64,000 nucleotides of DNA, taken from positions 62,001 through 126,000 of the forward strand of contig JADFXM010000012.1 in assembly GCA_015233565.1 (NCBI GenBank), read 5' to 3'. The DNA comes from Candidatus Rifleibacteriota bacterium (GTDB lineage: Bacteria; Muiribacteriota; Ozemobacteria; Ozemobacterales; Ozemobacteraceae). Made by a program: the position numbers and the translations under genes. Positions within the stretch are counted from its first letter, which is position 1, and the number at the start of each line of letters is the position of its first letter. This document shows positions 45,714-53,735 of the stretch, in pieces. The notes beneath the pieces are model-generated. The model ran no database searches. It saw nothing but the letters and a program-made list of their open reading frames with translations, and was not told the origin of the DNA.

Positions 45714-46319
45714 ATGCCCAAGGATATCGAAATAAAAAAGAAAATTGCTGAAGTCCATCGTTTCCACACAAAAGAAGCCCCAGGGCTTGACATAGGCGTT
45801 GAAATGCTCGAATTGGCCCTGGAAAATTTTGGAAGTGTCAAAGAAAAGTTTAATGCAGTTGTTGAAACACCTGTTTGCCTTCCTGATGTCATCCAGGTTT
45901 TGCTCGGGTGTACCACAGGAAATAGATATTTAAAAGTCTTGCCCCTAGGAAGATTTGCTTTCACCATTTTTGATCGCTACGACGGTCGAGGAATCAGAGT
46001 TTCCATAGATCTTTCCAAAATAGATAAAAATATAACTCCCGAATTGTTTAAGTTTTTCCATAGGACCAGAGGCCCGGAAGTTGAAAAATCAATGGAATTG
46101 AGAAAGGCTTCAGGCGAAAAAGTGATTCAAGAATTCGCCCTGGTAGGCAGAAAAATTTTTAAACTAGAAAAAGTAACACTAAAAACTTTTGGAAAACCAG
46201 ATATCCCGCCCGCAAAAATTTGTGAACAATGCAATGAATCTTTTCTTGCAAATACCAAAGATTGCAAAATCTGCGATTTCTGCTCTGGTGAAAGTGTCTA
46301 TTACACTAAACCTGTTTAA
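45714..46319 (+). CDS. FmdE-like protein with C-terminal zinc ribbon
   Basis: A 201-residue protein of the FmdE/Tra1 family: PGLDIGVEMLELAL, VETPVCLPDVIQVLLGCTTGNR and GRFAFTIFDRYDGRGIRVS match family motifs. The usual metal-binding HxHxCPG start reads HRFHTKEAPG, so the conserved cysteine before Pro-Gly is lost, although histidines remain. The C-terminus is a zinc ribbon (CEQC and CDFC, about residues 164-190). In methanogens FmdE accompanies formylmethanofuran dehydrogenase; in bacteria the role is unclear, often linked to molybdenum enzymes. A strong site, GGAGG, precedes the ATG. Last gene of the YdcF-kinase-FmdE group. Confidence 0.85.
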   Translation: MPKDIEIKKKIAEVHRFHTKEAPGLDIGVEMLELALENFGSVKEKFNAVVETPVCLPDVIQVLLGCTTGNRYLKVLPLGRFAFTIFDRYDGRGIRVSIDLSKIDKNITPELFKFFHRTRGPEVEKSMELRKASGEKVIQEFALVGRKIFKLEKVTLKTFGKPDIPPAKICEQCNESFLANTKDCKICDFCSGESVYYTKPV

Positions 46320-46498
46320 TCTTTATTAACCCATCAAAATTCCGAATGCTCTTGTTGTTCCACTAAGGGCAGCAAATCTTAATTAGGGAGTCAAAAAATC
46401 GTTGAACGTTTGGCCGCTGAATCAGCCTCAACACGCAACCTAATTTTCTGAGAATCAAATTTTTCACACATTTTGAGTAGGCTGAGGTTGGTCGTTTG

Positions 46499-46627
46499 AA
46501 GCTGTCGGAAAATCTCGGGACATTTTATTCGGTACAAAACAGCTCACTGTTGATGCGAGAAATCGGGGCAAAAAAAAATGGGTAGGCCCACAAAAAAGTG
46601 AATTTTAGGGAATTTATCGACAGACTC
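46499..46627. repeat. intergenic repeat A, copy 1
   Basis: About 129 bases starting AAGCTGTCGG and ending near TCGACAGACT, so the ends form an imperfect inverted repeat. A similar sequence of the same orientation and size lies at 63384-63509; shared internal blocks include CTGTTGATGC and AAAAATGGGT/AAAAATCGGGTGGGC. It sits in the 403-base gap between the FmdE-like and DUF72 genes, which holds no other recognised feature. The structure suggests a small non-autonomous mobile or palindromic intergenic element. Confidence 0.6.
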
Positions 46628-46722
46628 GTTTGACGAGGTCGAAGCTCCAGTGAAAACTGTTTATGCGTTTTCTAATTTGACTCATTATTTCAAAATCGGT
46701 GTACTAAGCACAACAATACATC

Positions 46723-47652
46723 ATGAATTTATACATTGGAACCTGCTCCTGGGCTGACAAATCTCTCTTGAAATCCCGGGGCTTTTATTCCCCTGAAACT
46801 AAAACTCCGGAACAAAGGTTAGCCTTTTATTGCAAGTTTTTTCAAACTGTTGAAATTGATTCGAGCTTTTATGCCATTCCCAAACCAGAAACAGTTTCTC
46901 AATGGGCTAAATGGACTCCGGAGGGTTTTATTTTTCATGTAAAAGCTTACGGAGCATTTACAGGACACCCGATTTCTAAATCAACCCTTCCAATTGAAGT
47001 CAGGAATGAACTTTCGGCAAACTTTACTTCGAACTCTTTCGTGATTAAAAATCGAAAAGCCATTGAAACTTTGATTCCTTTTTGGCAAAAAGCTTTTGAA
47101 CCATTATTTTGCGCAAAAAAATTATTTGCAATATTGCTGCAATTTTCTCCAAAATTTTCATTTTCCCTTGAAAGGCTGAATTTTCTAAAAGACTTAAAAA
47201 AATATATGAATCCTTTTCCGATTTCTGTTGAATTTCGGAACTCAAGCTGGTTAAATGAAATAAATAGGAAAACTGTTTTTGACTTCTTGACAAAGGAATC
47301 CATCCATTATGTAATTGCTGATGAACCCAATGTGTCTGAGACTCTCACCATACCGTTTGTTCCAATTTCTTCCACAGACACAGCAATTTTCAGATTACAC
47401 GGAAGAAATTCCCAAAACTGGTTCAAAAAGGGTCTTGAAGCTTCCTTAAGATATGATTATGATTACTCGGATGAAGAACTATTCGAATTTATTGAAGAGG
47501 CAAAAGAAATTGCAAAAAAGGTAAAAAGAATTTTTGTGATGTTCAATAATTGTCATCAAACATCAGCAGTAAAAAATGCCCAAAGATTTCAGGAATTGTT
47601 AATTGGTTCTCCTGATTTGCAGACTAGATCAAATTGCAGTATTCTACTTTAA
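46723..47652 (+). CDS. DUF72 (YecE-like) family protein
   Basis: A 309-residue TIM-barrel-like protein. MNLYIGTCSWADKSLL, the FFQTVEIDSSFYAIP motif, FHVKAYGAFTGH, a VEFRNSSWL strand and IFVMFNNCHQTSAVKNA near the end are typical of DUF72/YecE. The biochemical function of this family is not established, though it resembles sugar-phosphate and nuclease-type barrels in fold. The length is slightly above the family norm of about 240-290. No strong ribosome site is visible before the ATG. Confidence 0.9.
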   Translation: MNLYIGTCSWADKSLLKSRGFYSPETKTPEQRLAFYCKFFQTVEIDSSFYAIPKPETVSQWAKWTPEGFIFHVKAYGAFTGHPISKSTLPIEVRNELSANFTSNSFVIKNRKAIETLIPFWQKAFEPLFCAKKLFAILLQFSPKFSFSLERLNFLKDLKKYMNPFPISVEFRNSSWLNEINRKTVFDFLTKESIHYVIADEPNVSETLTIPFVPISSTDTAIFRLHGRNSQNWFKKGLEASLRYDYDYSDEELFEFIEEAKEIAKKVKRIFVMFNNCHQTSAVKNAQRFQELLIGSPDLQTRSNCSILL

Positions 47653-47726
47653 GGTGAGTTTCGAACTTATTTTATTCCTAACAATTATTGGAGATTGCTG
47701 GGAAGACGCTGGTGAAGGGTCCCAAA

Positions 47727-47785
47727 TTTTCCGGAAAAGGGAGTCCGGAAAATCGTGGAGTTCGCCGGGAAGGCCGAACTCCTTT
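47727..47785 (+). terminator. tandem hairpins after DUF72 gene
   Basis: Two consecutive inverted repeats: TTTTCCGGA / TCCGGAAAA (47727-47752) and GGAGTTCG / CGAACTCC (47757-47782) followed by TTT. The second resembles the hairpin at 40132-40160 in stem, loop and following bases. They probably terminate transcription of the DUF72 gene, whose stop is about 75 bases upstream. Confidence 0.55.
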
Positions 47786-47867
47786 CAGATCAGCGTGGAT
47801 GGCACTTCTAAAAGATCCCAAAATTTACTTGAGGTTACTTTTTTCGAAAGAAATTGGAGAATGCGAA

Positions 47868-48023
47868 ATGCTGTCCAAAAACAATTTTAAAAAAATGTTG
47901 AATAGCCAGCTTAAAGAGTTTAACCAAAAAAAGGGCAATTTACTCATAGAATTTTCTGAATGCAAAAGTGTTTTGGATTGGCCTTTTTTGCCAGTCAGAA
48001 AGGAAAAATACAATGTCTTTTGA
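47868..48023 (+). CDS. possible 51-residue ORF overlapping the GH13 start
   Basis: A lysine- and asparagine-rich short frame (MLSKNNFKKML...) with TTGGAG 8 bases before its ATG. Its end overlaps the first 11 bases of the GH13 gene, which could allow coupled translation. It has no recognisable domain. The alternative is that this is only leader sequence of the GH13 gene. Confidence 0.3.
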   Translation: MLSKNNFKKMLNSQLKEFNQKKGNLLIEFSECKSVLDWPFLPVRKEKYNVF

Positions 48024-49302
48024 TTTGTTGAAGGGAAGAGGAATTAGGCTATACAACTTGTTTCCAAGAATTGTTGGAAACATGATTAAATGGAAGCAAC
48101 ATTATCCTCGTGTAAGAAATATGGGCTTTAATGCAATTTACGTTAATCCCTTCCATTACCCCGGATTCAGTGGAAGTCTTTATTCACCTAAAGATTACTA
48201 CAAATTCAATCCATTGTTTATTGATGATTCCTCTCCACTTAGCCCAGGAGCTCAACTCAAGGATTCCATCGAGGCTTGCCACCACGAAGGACTTGTATTC
48301 ATAATGGATCTAGTGATCAATCACACAGCTATTGATTGCACCTTAATTCAAGAGCATCCCAACTGGTACCTCTGGAAAGAAGGGAAAATTATGCATCCAG
48401 GAGCTTGGGATGACGGGAAATGGGTTGAATGGGGAGACCTTGCCGAAATTAACAACGAGCACTCATCAGATCGCGAGAACCTTTGGAAATTCTGGTGGAA
48501 AATGATGTCCCACTACCTCGAAATGGGGGTTGACGGTTTCAGATGTGATGCCGCTTACAAAGTCCCAGCAGAATTGTGGCGTTACCTCATTAACCAAAGC
48601 CGGGATAAAAAACCTGGTTGCCTTTTTCTTGCTGAGTCGCTCGGTTGCGCTTTTGAAAAAGTCGAGGAACTTGCAAATGTTGGATTCGACTATTTATTTA
48701 ATTCCTCTAAGTTCTGGGATTTCAATCAACCCTGGGGAATGCAACAATACAATAAAATTTCGCCTATTGTCTCTACGATTTCTTTTCCGGAATCTCATGA
48801 TACTCCAAGATTATTGGAAGAACTCCAGGGAGATATGGGAACGCTTAAACGGCAATTCCTCTTCTCTACACTTTTCTCAAAAGGAGTCATGATTCCGACC
48901 GGCTTTGAATTCGGATTTAGAAAATCCTTGAATGTCGTTGAAACCATGCCTAATTCATGGGAAAGCACCAACACCGATCTTACGGAATTTATTAAATCCG
49001 TCCTGAATCTGAAAAATTCCTACGAAGTTCTCAATATGGAAAAAGGATTATCCATTGTTGATCAAGATAACTGGTACAATGTGCTTTGCTTTAAAAGAAG
49101 TTCGGAAGGGAAAAAAACAGTCCTTGTAATGATAAATAAAGACAAAGCTCACCATCAAAGAATTTTTTTCCCCGACCTTTTGAAAATTCTTGGATCGGGC
49201 AAGCTAATTGATGTGTCACCGGAATATCATATGGAAAACGTTCCCCAGAGATTTGAATATGGATTGAGACCAGCACAGGTCAAAATCCTTACAATCGCTT
49301 AA
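48013..49302 (+). CDS. GH13 alpha-amylase-family enzyme (possibly maltosyltransferase-like)
   Basis: A 429-residue (beta/alpha)8 barrel enzyme acting on alpha-glucans. The catalytic triad is visible: nucleophile D179 (DGFRCDAAYKVP), acid/base E208 (LFLAESLG) and D263 in PESHDTPR; VINHTAID is the first conserved region. The long GFRCDAAYKVP...W and AESLG motifs recall GlgE-type maltosyltransferases more than hydrolases, but the protein is much shorter than GlgE and the exact reaction is inference. There is no signal peptide, so it is cytoplasmic. The start has AAAGGA about 9 bases upstream; the frame is open 15 codons further. The nucleotidase gene follows after 16 bases. Confidence 0.85.
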   Translation: MSFDLLKGRGIRLYNLFPRIVGNMIKWKQHYPRVRNMGFNAIYVNPFHYPGFSGSLYSPKDYYKFNPLFIDDSSPLSPGAQLKDSIEACHHEGLVFIMDLVINHTAIDCTLIQEHPNWYLWKEGKIMHPGAWDDGKWVEWGDLAEINNEHSSDRENLWKFWWKMMSHYLEMGVDGFRCDAAYKVPAELWRYLINQSRDKKPGCLFLAESLGCAFEKVEELANVGFDYLFNSSKFWDFNQPWGMQQYNKISPIVSTISFPESHDTPRLLEELQGDMGTLKRQFLFSTLFSKGVMIPTGFEFGFRKSLNVVETMPNSWESTNTDLTEFIKSVLNLKNSYEVLNMEKGLSIVDQDNWYNVLCFKRSSEGKKTVLVMINKDKAHHQRIFFPDLLKILGSGKLIDVSPEYHMENVPQRFEYGLRPAQVKILTIA

Positions 49303-49318
49303 CCCGGAGCCTAAGTTC

Positions 49319-50755
49319 ATGAAAACCATCAGTGGAATCCCATCCGGAAAAAGAGTTTTTGTTAATCGAACGCTCAATATGAACCATATCAAACTTATTG
49401 GATTTGATATGGATTACACACTCGTGACTTATAACGTCCCTGAATTTGAGAATCTCGCCTACAAGTTAATGCTTGAAAAACTTGTCAATGAAAAGTCCTT
49501 CCCCAAAGAGATCCTTAAGTTCGAATTCAATCCTGGTTTCATAATTCGCGGACTTGTCCTTGATTCAGAATTGGGAAATATTTTGAAGGTAAATTGTTTC
49601 GGCTACGTAAAAAAAGTCACCCATGGAACTCGCTTTCTATCACTTGAAGAAGGGAAAAAAATCTATCCGGTTTCATCAATCGATCTAACCAATCCACGAT
49701 ATTATATTATCCATACTCTTTTCTCTCTTGCTGAAGGCTATCTTTTTGCTCAGATGGTTGATTTTTTTGATAAGGAACATATTCCCGTTAACTTCCGAAA
49801 AGTTTTCAATGACGTCCGAGAGACCTTAGATCACGTCCACCAGGAAGGAAAACTAAAAGGCGCAGTAACCGAAAATCCCGAAAAATTCCTTTTCCAGATC
49901 CCCGAAACAATTCAGGCGTTGGAAAAATTGAAAAAATGCGGAAAAAAGCTTGCATTGATAACTAACTCCGACTACGATTACAGCCAGAAAGTGATGAATT
50001 ATTGTTTCCGGCCATTACTGAACTACCCATGGCAGGATCTCTTTGACATCATTGTTGTGGCAAGCAATAAACCTCTATTTTTCCAGGCAAGAAATAAGTT
50101 TCTGAAAGTTGATCGCGAATCAGGATTATTGTCTAATTACTATGAAACCCTCAAATACGGAAACATATATCAAGGAGGAAACGCCAAACTCTTTCAAAAA
50201 AACCTAGGATTAAGCTCTTCCGAAATACTTTACCTGGGCGACCATCTTTACGGGGATGTTGTGACTTTGAAAGAGAGTCTTGGGTGGCGAACTGGCCTTG
50301 TAGTCCAGGAACTTGAAAGCGAAGTAGCAAGCCTTGAAAAGAATTTTGAAAACTTGAGTCTCCTTACCCAAAAAATGCGGGAAAAAGAAGAATTGGAAGA
50401 TGAAATCTGTGTTATTAAGGAAAAAATACTTGAAAGAACAAATCTTCCTGGGTTAGATACAAGAAAAGATGAGTTGCGTGCCAAGATTGAAAAAATCGAT
50501 TTAGTTTTGCAGGACCTGCTCCTTCAAATGCAAAAAGGATTCAATCCATTCTGGGGTGAAATTATGAGGGCCGGAAACGAAGAATCAAGATTCGCAACTC
50601 TTGTTGAAATGTATGCCTGCATTTACATGTCTACTGTCGGCAATATGGTAAATTATTCCCCACTTAAGTATTTTAGACCTCCCAGAAGACTTTTGGCTCA
50701 CGATCCAAGTTCAACAGATTTTATCGGAGAGTTTTCCGGGGAAGAAACATTGTGA
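49319..50755 (+). CDS. HAD-IG family 5'-nucleotidase (IMP/GMP-type)
   Basis: A 478-residue HAD hydrolase of the cytosolic purine 5'-nucleotidase family. The catalytic motif I is FDMDYTLV (D-x-D, about residues 29-36); motif II lies in LALITNSDYDYS, and motif III/IV in EILYLGDHLYGDVVTLKES. A charged coiled coil (about 330-400) follows. It should remove phosphate from IMP or GMP. GGAG precedes the start; the gene is 16 bases downstream of the GH13 gene, presumably co-transcribed. Confidence 0.9.
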   Translation: MKTISGIPSGKRVFVNRTLNMNHIKLIGFDMDYTLVTYNVPEFENLAYKLMLEKLVNEKSFPKEILKFEFNPGFIIRGLVLDSELGNILKVNCFGYVKKVTHGTRFLSLEEGKKIYPVSSIDLTNPRYYIIHTLFSLAEGYLFAQMVDFFDKEHIPVNFRKVFNDVRETLDHVHQEGKLKGAVTENPEKFLFQIPETIQALEKLKKCGKKLALITNSDYDYSQKVMNYCFRPLLNYPWQDLFDIIVVASNKPLFFQARNKFLKVDRESGLLSNYYETLKYGNIYQGGNAKLFQKNLGLSSSEILYLGDHLYGDVVTLKESLGWRTGLVVQELESEVASLEKNFENLSLLTQKMREKEELEDEICVIKEKILERTNLPGLDTRKDELRAKIEKIDLVLQDLLLQMQKGFNPFWGEIMRAGNEESRFATLVEMYACIYMSTVGNMVNYSPLKYFRPPRRLLAHDPSSTDFIGEFSGEETL

Positions 50756-50857
50756 GAAACATGTTTTCTTTGGTGTACTATCACTTTCCTACCACCAGAT
50801 GTTAATTTTTCAGATTTAATTGTGCAATGCAAAACTAAGGAAAGGCTGGTTTAATTG

Positions 50858-51484
50858 ATGATTAGTTTTTTTGGAAATTCCAAAGAGAAAGAGACAATTC
50901 TCAAGAAATATCCTAACAGAAGGCTATATGACCCTTCAAAAAATTCACATGTTACTCTTACAGAAATCGCTGACCGGGTAAAAATGGGCGAAAAGATTCG
51001 TATAGTTGATTATCAAACAGGAGAAGACATAAGCCAGGTTATTATGGGGCAAGTCCTTTTTGAAACCTTGAAAACCCGGCCCGACTATCTCCCACTTGAT
51101 TTTTTAGTATTGATGATTCGTGCCCAGGACGTTATGGTCCGAGATTTTTTGCAAAATGGACTCCCTCAATTCTATCAATATTATCTGGAACTGCAAAAAA
51201 GATTTTCCGGTGGAATGGGTTGGCCTCAACCGAATTTTCTTCCGGGCAATCTTTTTGGAGGCCTACAAATCAATCCTTTTATGAGACCTCCGAATGAAAT
51301 TCCACCCATGCCGGGAAATCCTTCACCACCAGCAGCTGGAGATAATGAGGAAATGCTTCGGGAACTCAGAGATCTTAAAAACGAGATGGAAAAGCTTAAA
51401 ACTGAGCGCCACAGAACAATCCCCGATCATGATGAGCCGGTAAAAGACAGAAAGAAGATTTTGCGACGCAAAAAAAGCGTTTGA
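50858..51484 (+). CDS. phaR: polyhydroxyalkanoate synthesis repressor PhaR
   Basis: A 208-residue regulator. The N-terminal PHB/PHA accumulation domain is well kept: ILKKYPNRRLYDPSKNSHVTL, IRIVDYQTGEDISQ and MGQVLFE (about residues 12-75). The C-terminal half is Pro/Gly-rich and ends in a charged coiled coil. PhaR proteins bind both PHA granules and promoter DNA and repress phasin and synthesis genes until polymer forms. The ATG at 50858 is preferred over a TTG one codon earlier. A TGCAATGCA palindrome-like site about 30 bases upstream resembles the TGC-rich sites described for PhaR and could serve autoregulation (inference). First gene of the PHA group with phaB downstream. Confidence 0.92.
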   Translation: MISFFGNSKEKETILKKYPNRRLYDPSKNSHVTLTEIADRVKMGEKIRIVDYQTGEDISQVIMGQVLFETLKTRPDYLPLDFLVLMIRAQDVMVRDFLQNGLPQFYQYYLELQKRFSGGMGWPQPNFLPGNLFGGLQINPFMRPPNEIPPMPGNPSPPAAGDNEEMLRELRDLKNEMEKLKTERHRTIPDHDEPVKDRKKILRRKKSV

Positions 51485-51550
51485 CATTTTTCCCTTCTTG
51501 TAGTTAAATAACCTTACAAAAATTAATTGCTACAGGAAGGGAAACGTCAA
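51481..51550 (+). promoter_or_regulatory. long hairpin covering the ribosome site of the 65-aa ORF
   Basis: Arms 51481-51503 and 51530-51550 pair over about 20 positions (15 continuous base pairs with one G-U, then a bulge and 5 more), around a 26-base loop. The right arm contains AGGAAGGG, the ribosome site of the small gene starting at 51551, paired with CCCTTCTT next to the phaR stop codon. In RNA this would hide the start; it could also act as a weak terminator. Confidence 0.6.
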
Positions 51551-51748
51551 ATGAACAAAATTACAGCAAAAGGATTTTTCAGAAGTCCCGAAAGTTCCGT
51601 TTTTTGCACCAAACCTACTTCACCCTCAACACTTTCCACCGAAAGGATCAAAAATAATTTTGCGACGCAAAATATAAAACTGCGAGCAGCTGAAGGTTGG
51701 TACGATTGCTTTGATTTTTCAAGATTTCCTGGAAACGATTCTGAATAA
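51551..51748 (+). CDS. 65-residue protein between phaR and phaB
   Basis: A small soluble protein starting MNKITAKGFFRSPESS and ending with an aromatic, acidic tail (EGWYDCFDFSRFPGN). The ribosome site AGGAAGGG lies 9-10 bases upstream and is enclosed in a long hairpin. No family was recognised. Its place inside the PHA group suggests a link to granule metabolism, but size and sequence do not show a phasin-like helix. Confidence 0.45.
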   Translation: MNKITAKGFFRSPESSVFCTKPTSPSTLSTERIKNNFATQNIKLRAAEGWYDCFDFSRFPGNDSE

Positions 51749-51779
51749 TAACAAAATTTAAGCTTTGATTATAAATTTG

Positions 51780-51817
51780 TATAATAATGAAATTTGAGAT
51801 CTGATTAAATATCAGAT
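51780..51817 (+). promoter_or_regulatory. -10 element and operator-like palindrome before phaB
   Basis: TATAAT (51780-51785) is followed by a perfect 7-bp inverted repeat, ATCTGAT-TAAAT-ATCAGAT (51799-51817), which would lie just after the transcription start and just before the AAGGAG ribosome site. The -35 is poor, which fits a regulated promoter. A repressor site is inferred. Confidence 0.5.
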
Positions 51818-51835
51818 AAGAAAAAGGAGAAAAAA

Positions 51836-52567
51836 ATGCGTTTAAATGGAAAAGTTGCAATTATAACTGGAGCTGGAGCTGGAATTGGCAAAGCCGCCGC
51901 AATTCTTTTTGCTGCCGAAGGTGCTACTGTCCATGCATGGGATCTCAAAATGGAAGCTCTCCAAGCTGTTGCAGCGGAAGGAAAAGGGAAAATCGTCCCT
52001 CACGTCGTTGATGTAACCAATCGACCTCAAATTAAAGAAACTGTTGAAAAAATACTTGGAACCGATAAAAAAATCGACATTCTGGTCAATAACGCCGGAA
52101 TTACTGCTGACGGACTCTTGATTAAAATGGACGAAGCCGCATGGGATAGAGTTATCAATGTAAATTTAAAAGGCGTGTTCAATTGTTGTCAAGCCGTTAT
52201 GAGAGCGATGATCGACAATGGCGGCGGAAGCATCATCAACACCTCTTCAGTGGTGGGCGTCTACGGAAATCCTGGACAAGTAAACTATTCAGCTACCAAA
52301 GCTGGAGTAATCGGAATGACCAAAACTCTTTGCAAGGAAATGGGGAAAAAGAAAATCAGAGTTAATGCTGTAGCACCCGGTTTCATCAGCACCGATATGA
52401 CTGCCAAAGTCCCTGAGAAGGTTTTGACCATGATGCTGGAAAAAACCCCCTTACAAAGATTAGGAAGCCCAGAGGATATCGCCCGCGCATACCTTTTCCT
52501 GGCTTCTGATGAATCGTCATTTGTTAGTGGCCAGGTTCTCGGCGTTGACGGGGGTTTGTCCCTGTAA
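51836..52567 (+). CDS. fabG: 3-oxoacyl-ACP / acetoacetyl-CoA reductase (FabG/PhaB)
   Basis: A 243-residue short-chain dehydrogenase. It has the NADP(H) motif TGAGAGIGKA (about 11-20), NNAG (85-88) and the catalytic set N110, S138, Y151 and K155 (YSATK). The C-terminal VSGQVLGVDGGLSL is typical of FabG. Because it lies next to phaR and in the same region as phaC, reduction of acetoacetyl-CoA to (R)-3-hydroxybutyryl-CoA for PHA synthesis (a PhaB role) is likely; sequence alone cannot separate this from fatty acid synthesis. AAGGAG lies 7-8 bases before the ATG. Confidence 0.93.
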   Translation: MRLNGKVAIITGAGAGIGKAAAILFAAEGATVHAWDLKMEALQAVAAEGKGKIVPHVVDVTNRPQIKETVEKILGTDKKIDILVNNAGITADGLLIKMDEAAWDRVINVNLKGVFNCCQAVMRAMIDNGGGSIINTSSVVGVYGNPGQVNYSATKAGVIGMTKTLCKEMGKKKIRVNAVAPGFISTDMTAKVPEKVLTMMLEKTPLQRLGSPEDIARAYLFLASDESSFVSGQVLGVDGGLSL

Positions 52568-52720
52568 TTCCCTTCTTCTGAAGACCAGAAATTCTCGGTT
52601 AGCTCTACCAAAAAATCGAACACTTCTCAATAAATTCGGCCATCTGATTTTTCTGAAAAGAACCCTCAGAGCTAGTTAGTCGGTTGATTCAGCAGGAATC
52701 GTTGCCAAAAAGCTTTTTTT

Positions 52721-52756
52721 CAGCCTCCAAAAAGTAACTTTTCGGGGGCTGATTTT
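52721..52756 (+). terminator. hairpin terminator downstream of fabG
   Basis: CAGCCTCC...GGGGGCTG with an inner AAAAGT/ACTTTT pairing gives a 12-14-bp stem, followed by a T/A-rich tail. It lies about 150 bases after the fabG stop codon and should close the phaR-fabG unit. Confidence 0.55.
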
Positions 52757-52795
52757 AATTTTTCGTTCTAACAACAAAGTGAAATTTGCCACCTT

Positions 52796-53220
52796 CAGAA
52801 TTCCTGGTCTCGATAGTTTGCATTTTCTCGGAAAAGGGCTTCAAAAAGTAGTTTTCTGATTTTGGAATACTTTTCGGTTGGATTTTATCCTGAGAGCAAC
52901 TTACATAAAACTAAACCGAAGTTCCCGAGTGAAAAAGCCCTCTTGTTATGACCTGAAGCAAAAAAGAAGCCTTTTTTGCCTGCTTTTTCTGTCCATGTAA
53001 ATTTGACGCCTGAAAATAGCATTTGAAGATGGTTTCAAGGGTTTTCCTACTGTCCAGTAAAAACCGTCTGAAAAATGCCTTAAATTCGTTTACAGATCAG
53101 GATTTCAATAGATTTTGCATCCGGAACTTCGGACTAAATCAGAAGATTCCTGCCAAAGCAAGTTGGCAATTCATCAATTGAAAAAATGGTATCAAATTTA
53201 AATCCCCGAAATTGGGATGT
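52796..53220. repeat. intergenic repeat B, copy 1, split by an inserted element
   Basis: The sequence from CAGAATTCCTGGT through TTTTCGGTTGGAT to CATAAAACTAAA, resuming at AAATCAGAAGAT and ending near AATCCCCGAAATTGGG, matches 63125-63328 closely in the same orientation. The other copy lacks the 217-base insert at 52916-53132. Outside the insert the two copies share about 200 bases with scattered substitutions. No coding potential. Confidence 0.75.
52916..53132. mobile_element. 217-bp MITE-like element inside repeat B
   Basis: Perfect 10-bp terminal inverted repeats, CCGAAGTTCC at 52916-52925 and GGAACTTCGG at 53123-53132. Direct repeats ACTAAA flank it at 52910-52915 and 53133-53138. The uninterrupted copy of the host sequence at 63125-63328 has one AAATAAA-like site at this point, so insertion with a 6-bp duplication is well supported. 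No transposase reading frame fits inside; it must be non-autonomous. Confidence 0.8.
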
Positions 53221-53504
53221 CTGACCTTGAATTGGAATTGTTCCAATGAATGTGGTCTTCCTTCCACTTATTATACCAATCCCAAATATTTCGTTCGTCC
53301 CCGCTGCTTCATTCTTCCAATCTTCGTTCGCGTTATTTCACTTTAAAAGGAAAGAATGCTTCTATTATTCAATAGGCTATTTGGGTTTTGTAATAAATTC
53401 CATTTTTTCAACGTGAATTAACTGACGTCGCAGTCATTTGAAAAATCCGACTTCTCGATAAGATGAATGGATTTTTTGGGATTGGTATTACTCAATTAAC
53501 TAAA

Positions 53505-53723
53505 CCGAAGTTCCAAACGTGGCACATTGATAGAGTTCTGATTAGAGCAGAGCAAGAAGGAGAAATTCGCGTTAAATTAAAAAAAAACCTGTCCATGCGA
53601 ACCTTTGTATGTTCTCTTGGGAGCATGATCTTCAAGGCATTACATGGACAGATTTTTGGGGAAAAATAAGCTCAAACAATCATCCTATTTTTGCTTTATG
53701 CCATTTTAGTCTTGGAACCTTGG
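53505..53723. mobile_element. 219-bp MITE-like element beside katA
   Basis: Terminal inverted repeats CCGAAGTTCC (53505-53514) and GGAACCTTGG (53714-53723), 8 of 10 matching, flanked by ACTAAA at 53499-53504 and 53724-53729. It has the same ends, flank and length as the 217-bp element but a different interior, including an inner CTGTCCATG/CATGGACAG inverted repeat. Its right flank is 7 bases from the katA stop codon. A 68-codon frame inside it is not considered a gene. Confidence 0.7.
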
Positions 53724-53735
53724 ACTAAATGGCTT

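Noticed and set aside
53463..53669. 68-codon frame between fabG and katA
   Set aside because: It spans the left end of the 219-bp TIR element, has no ribosome site and a low-complexity lysine run; better explained as element sequence.
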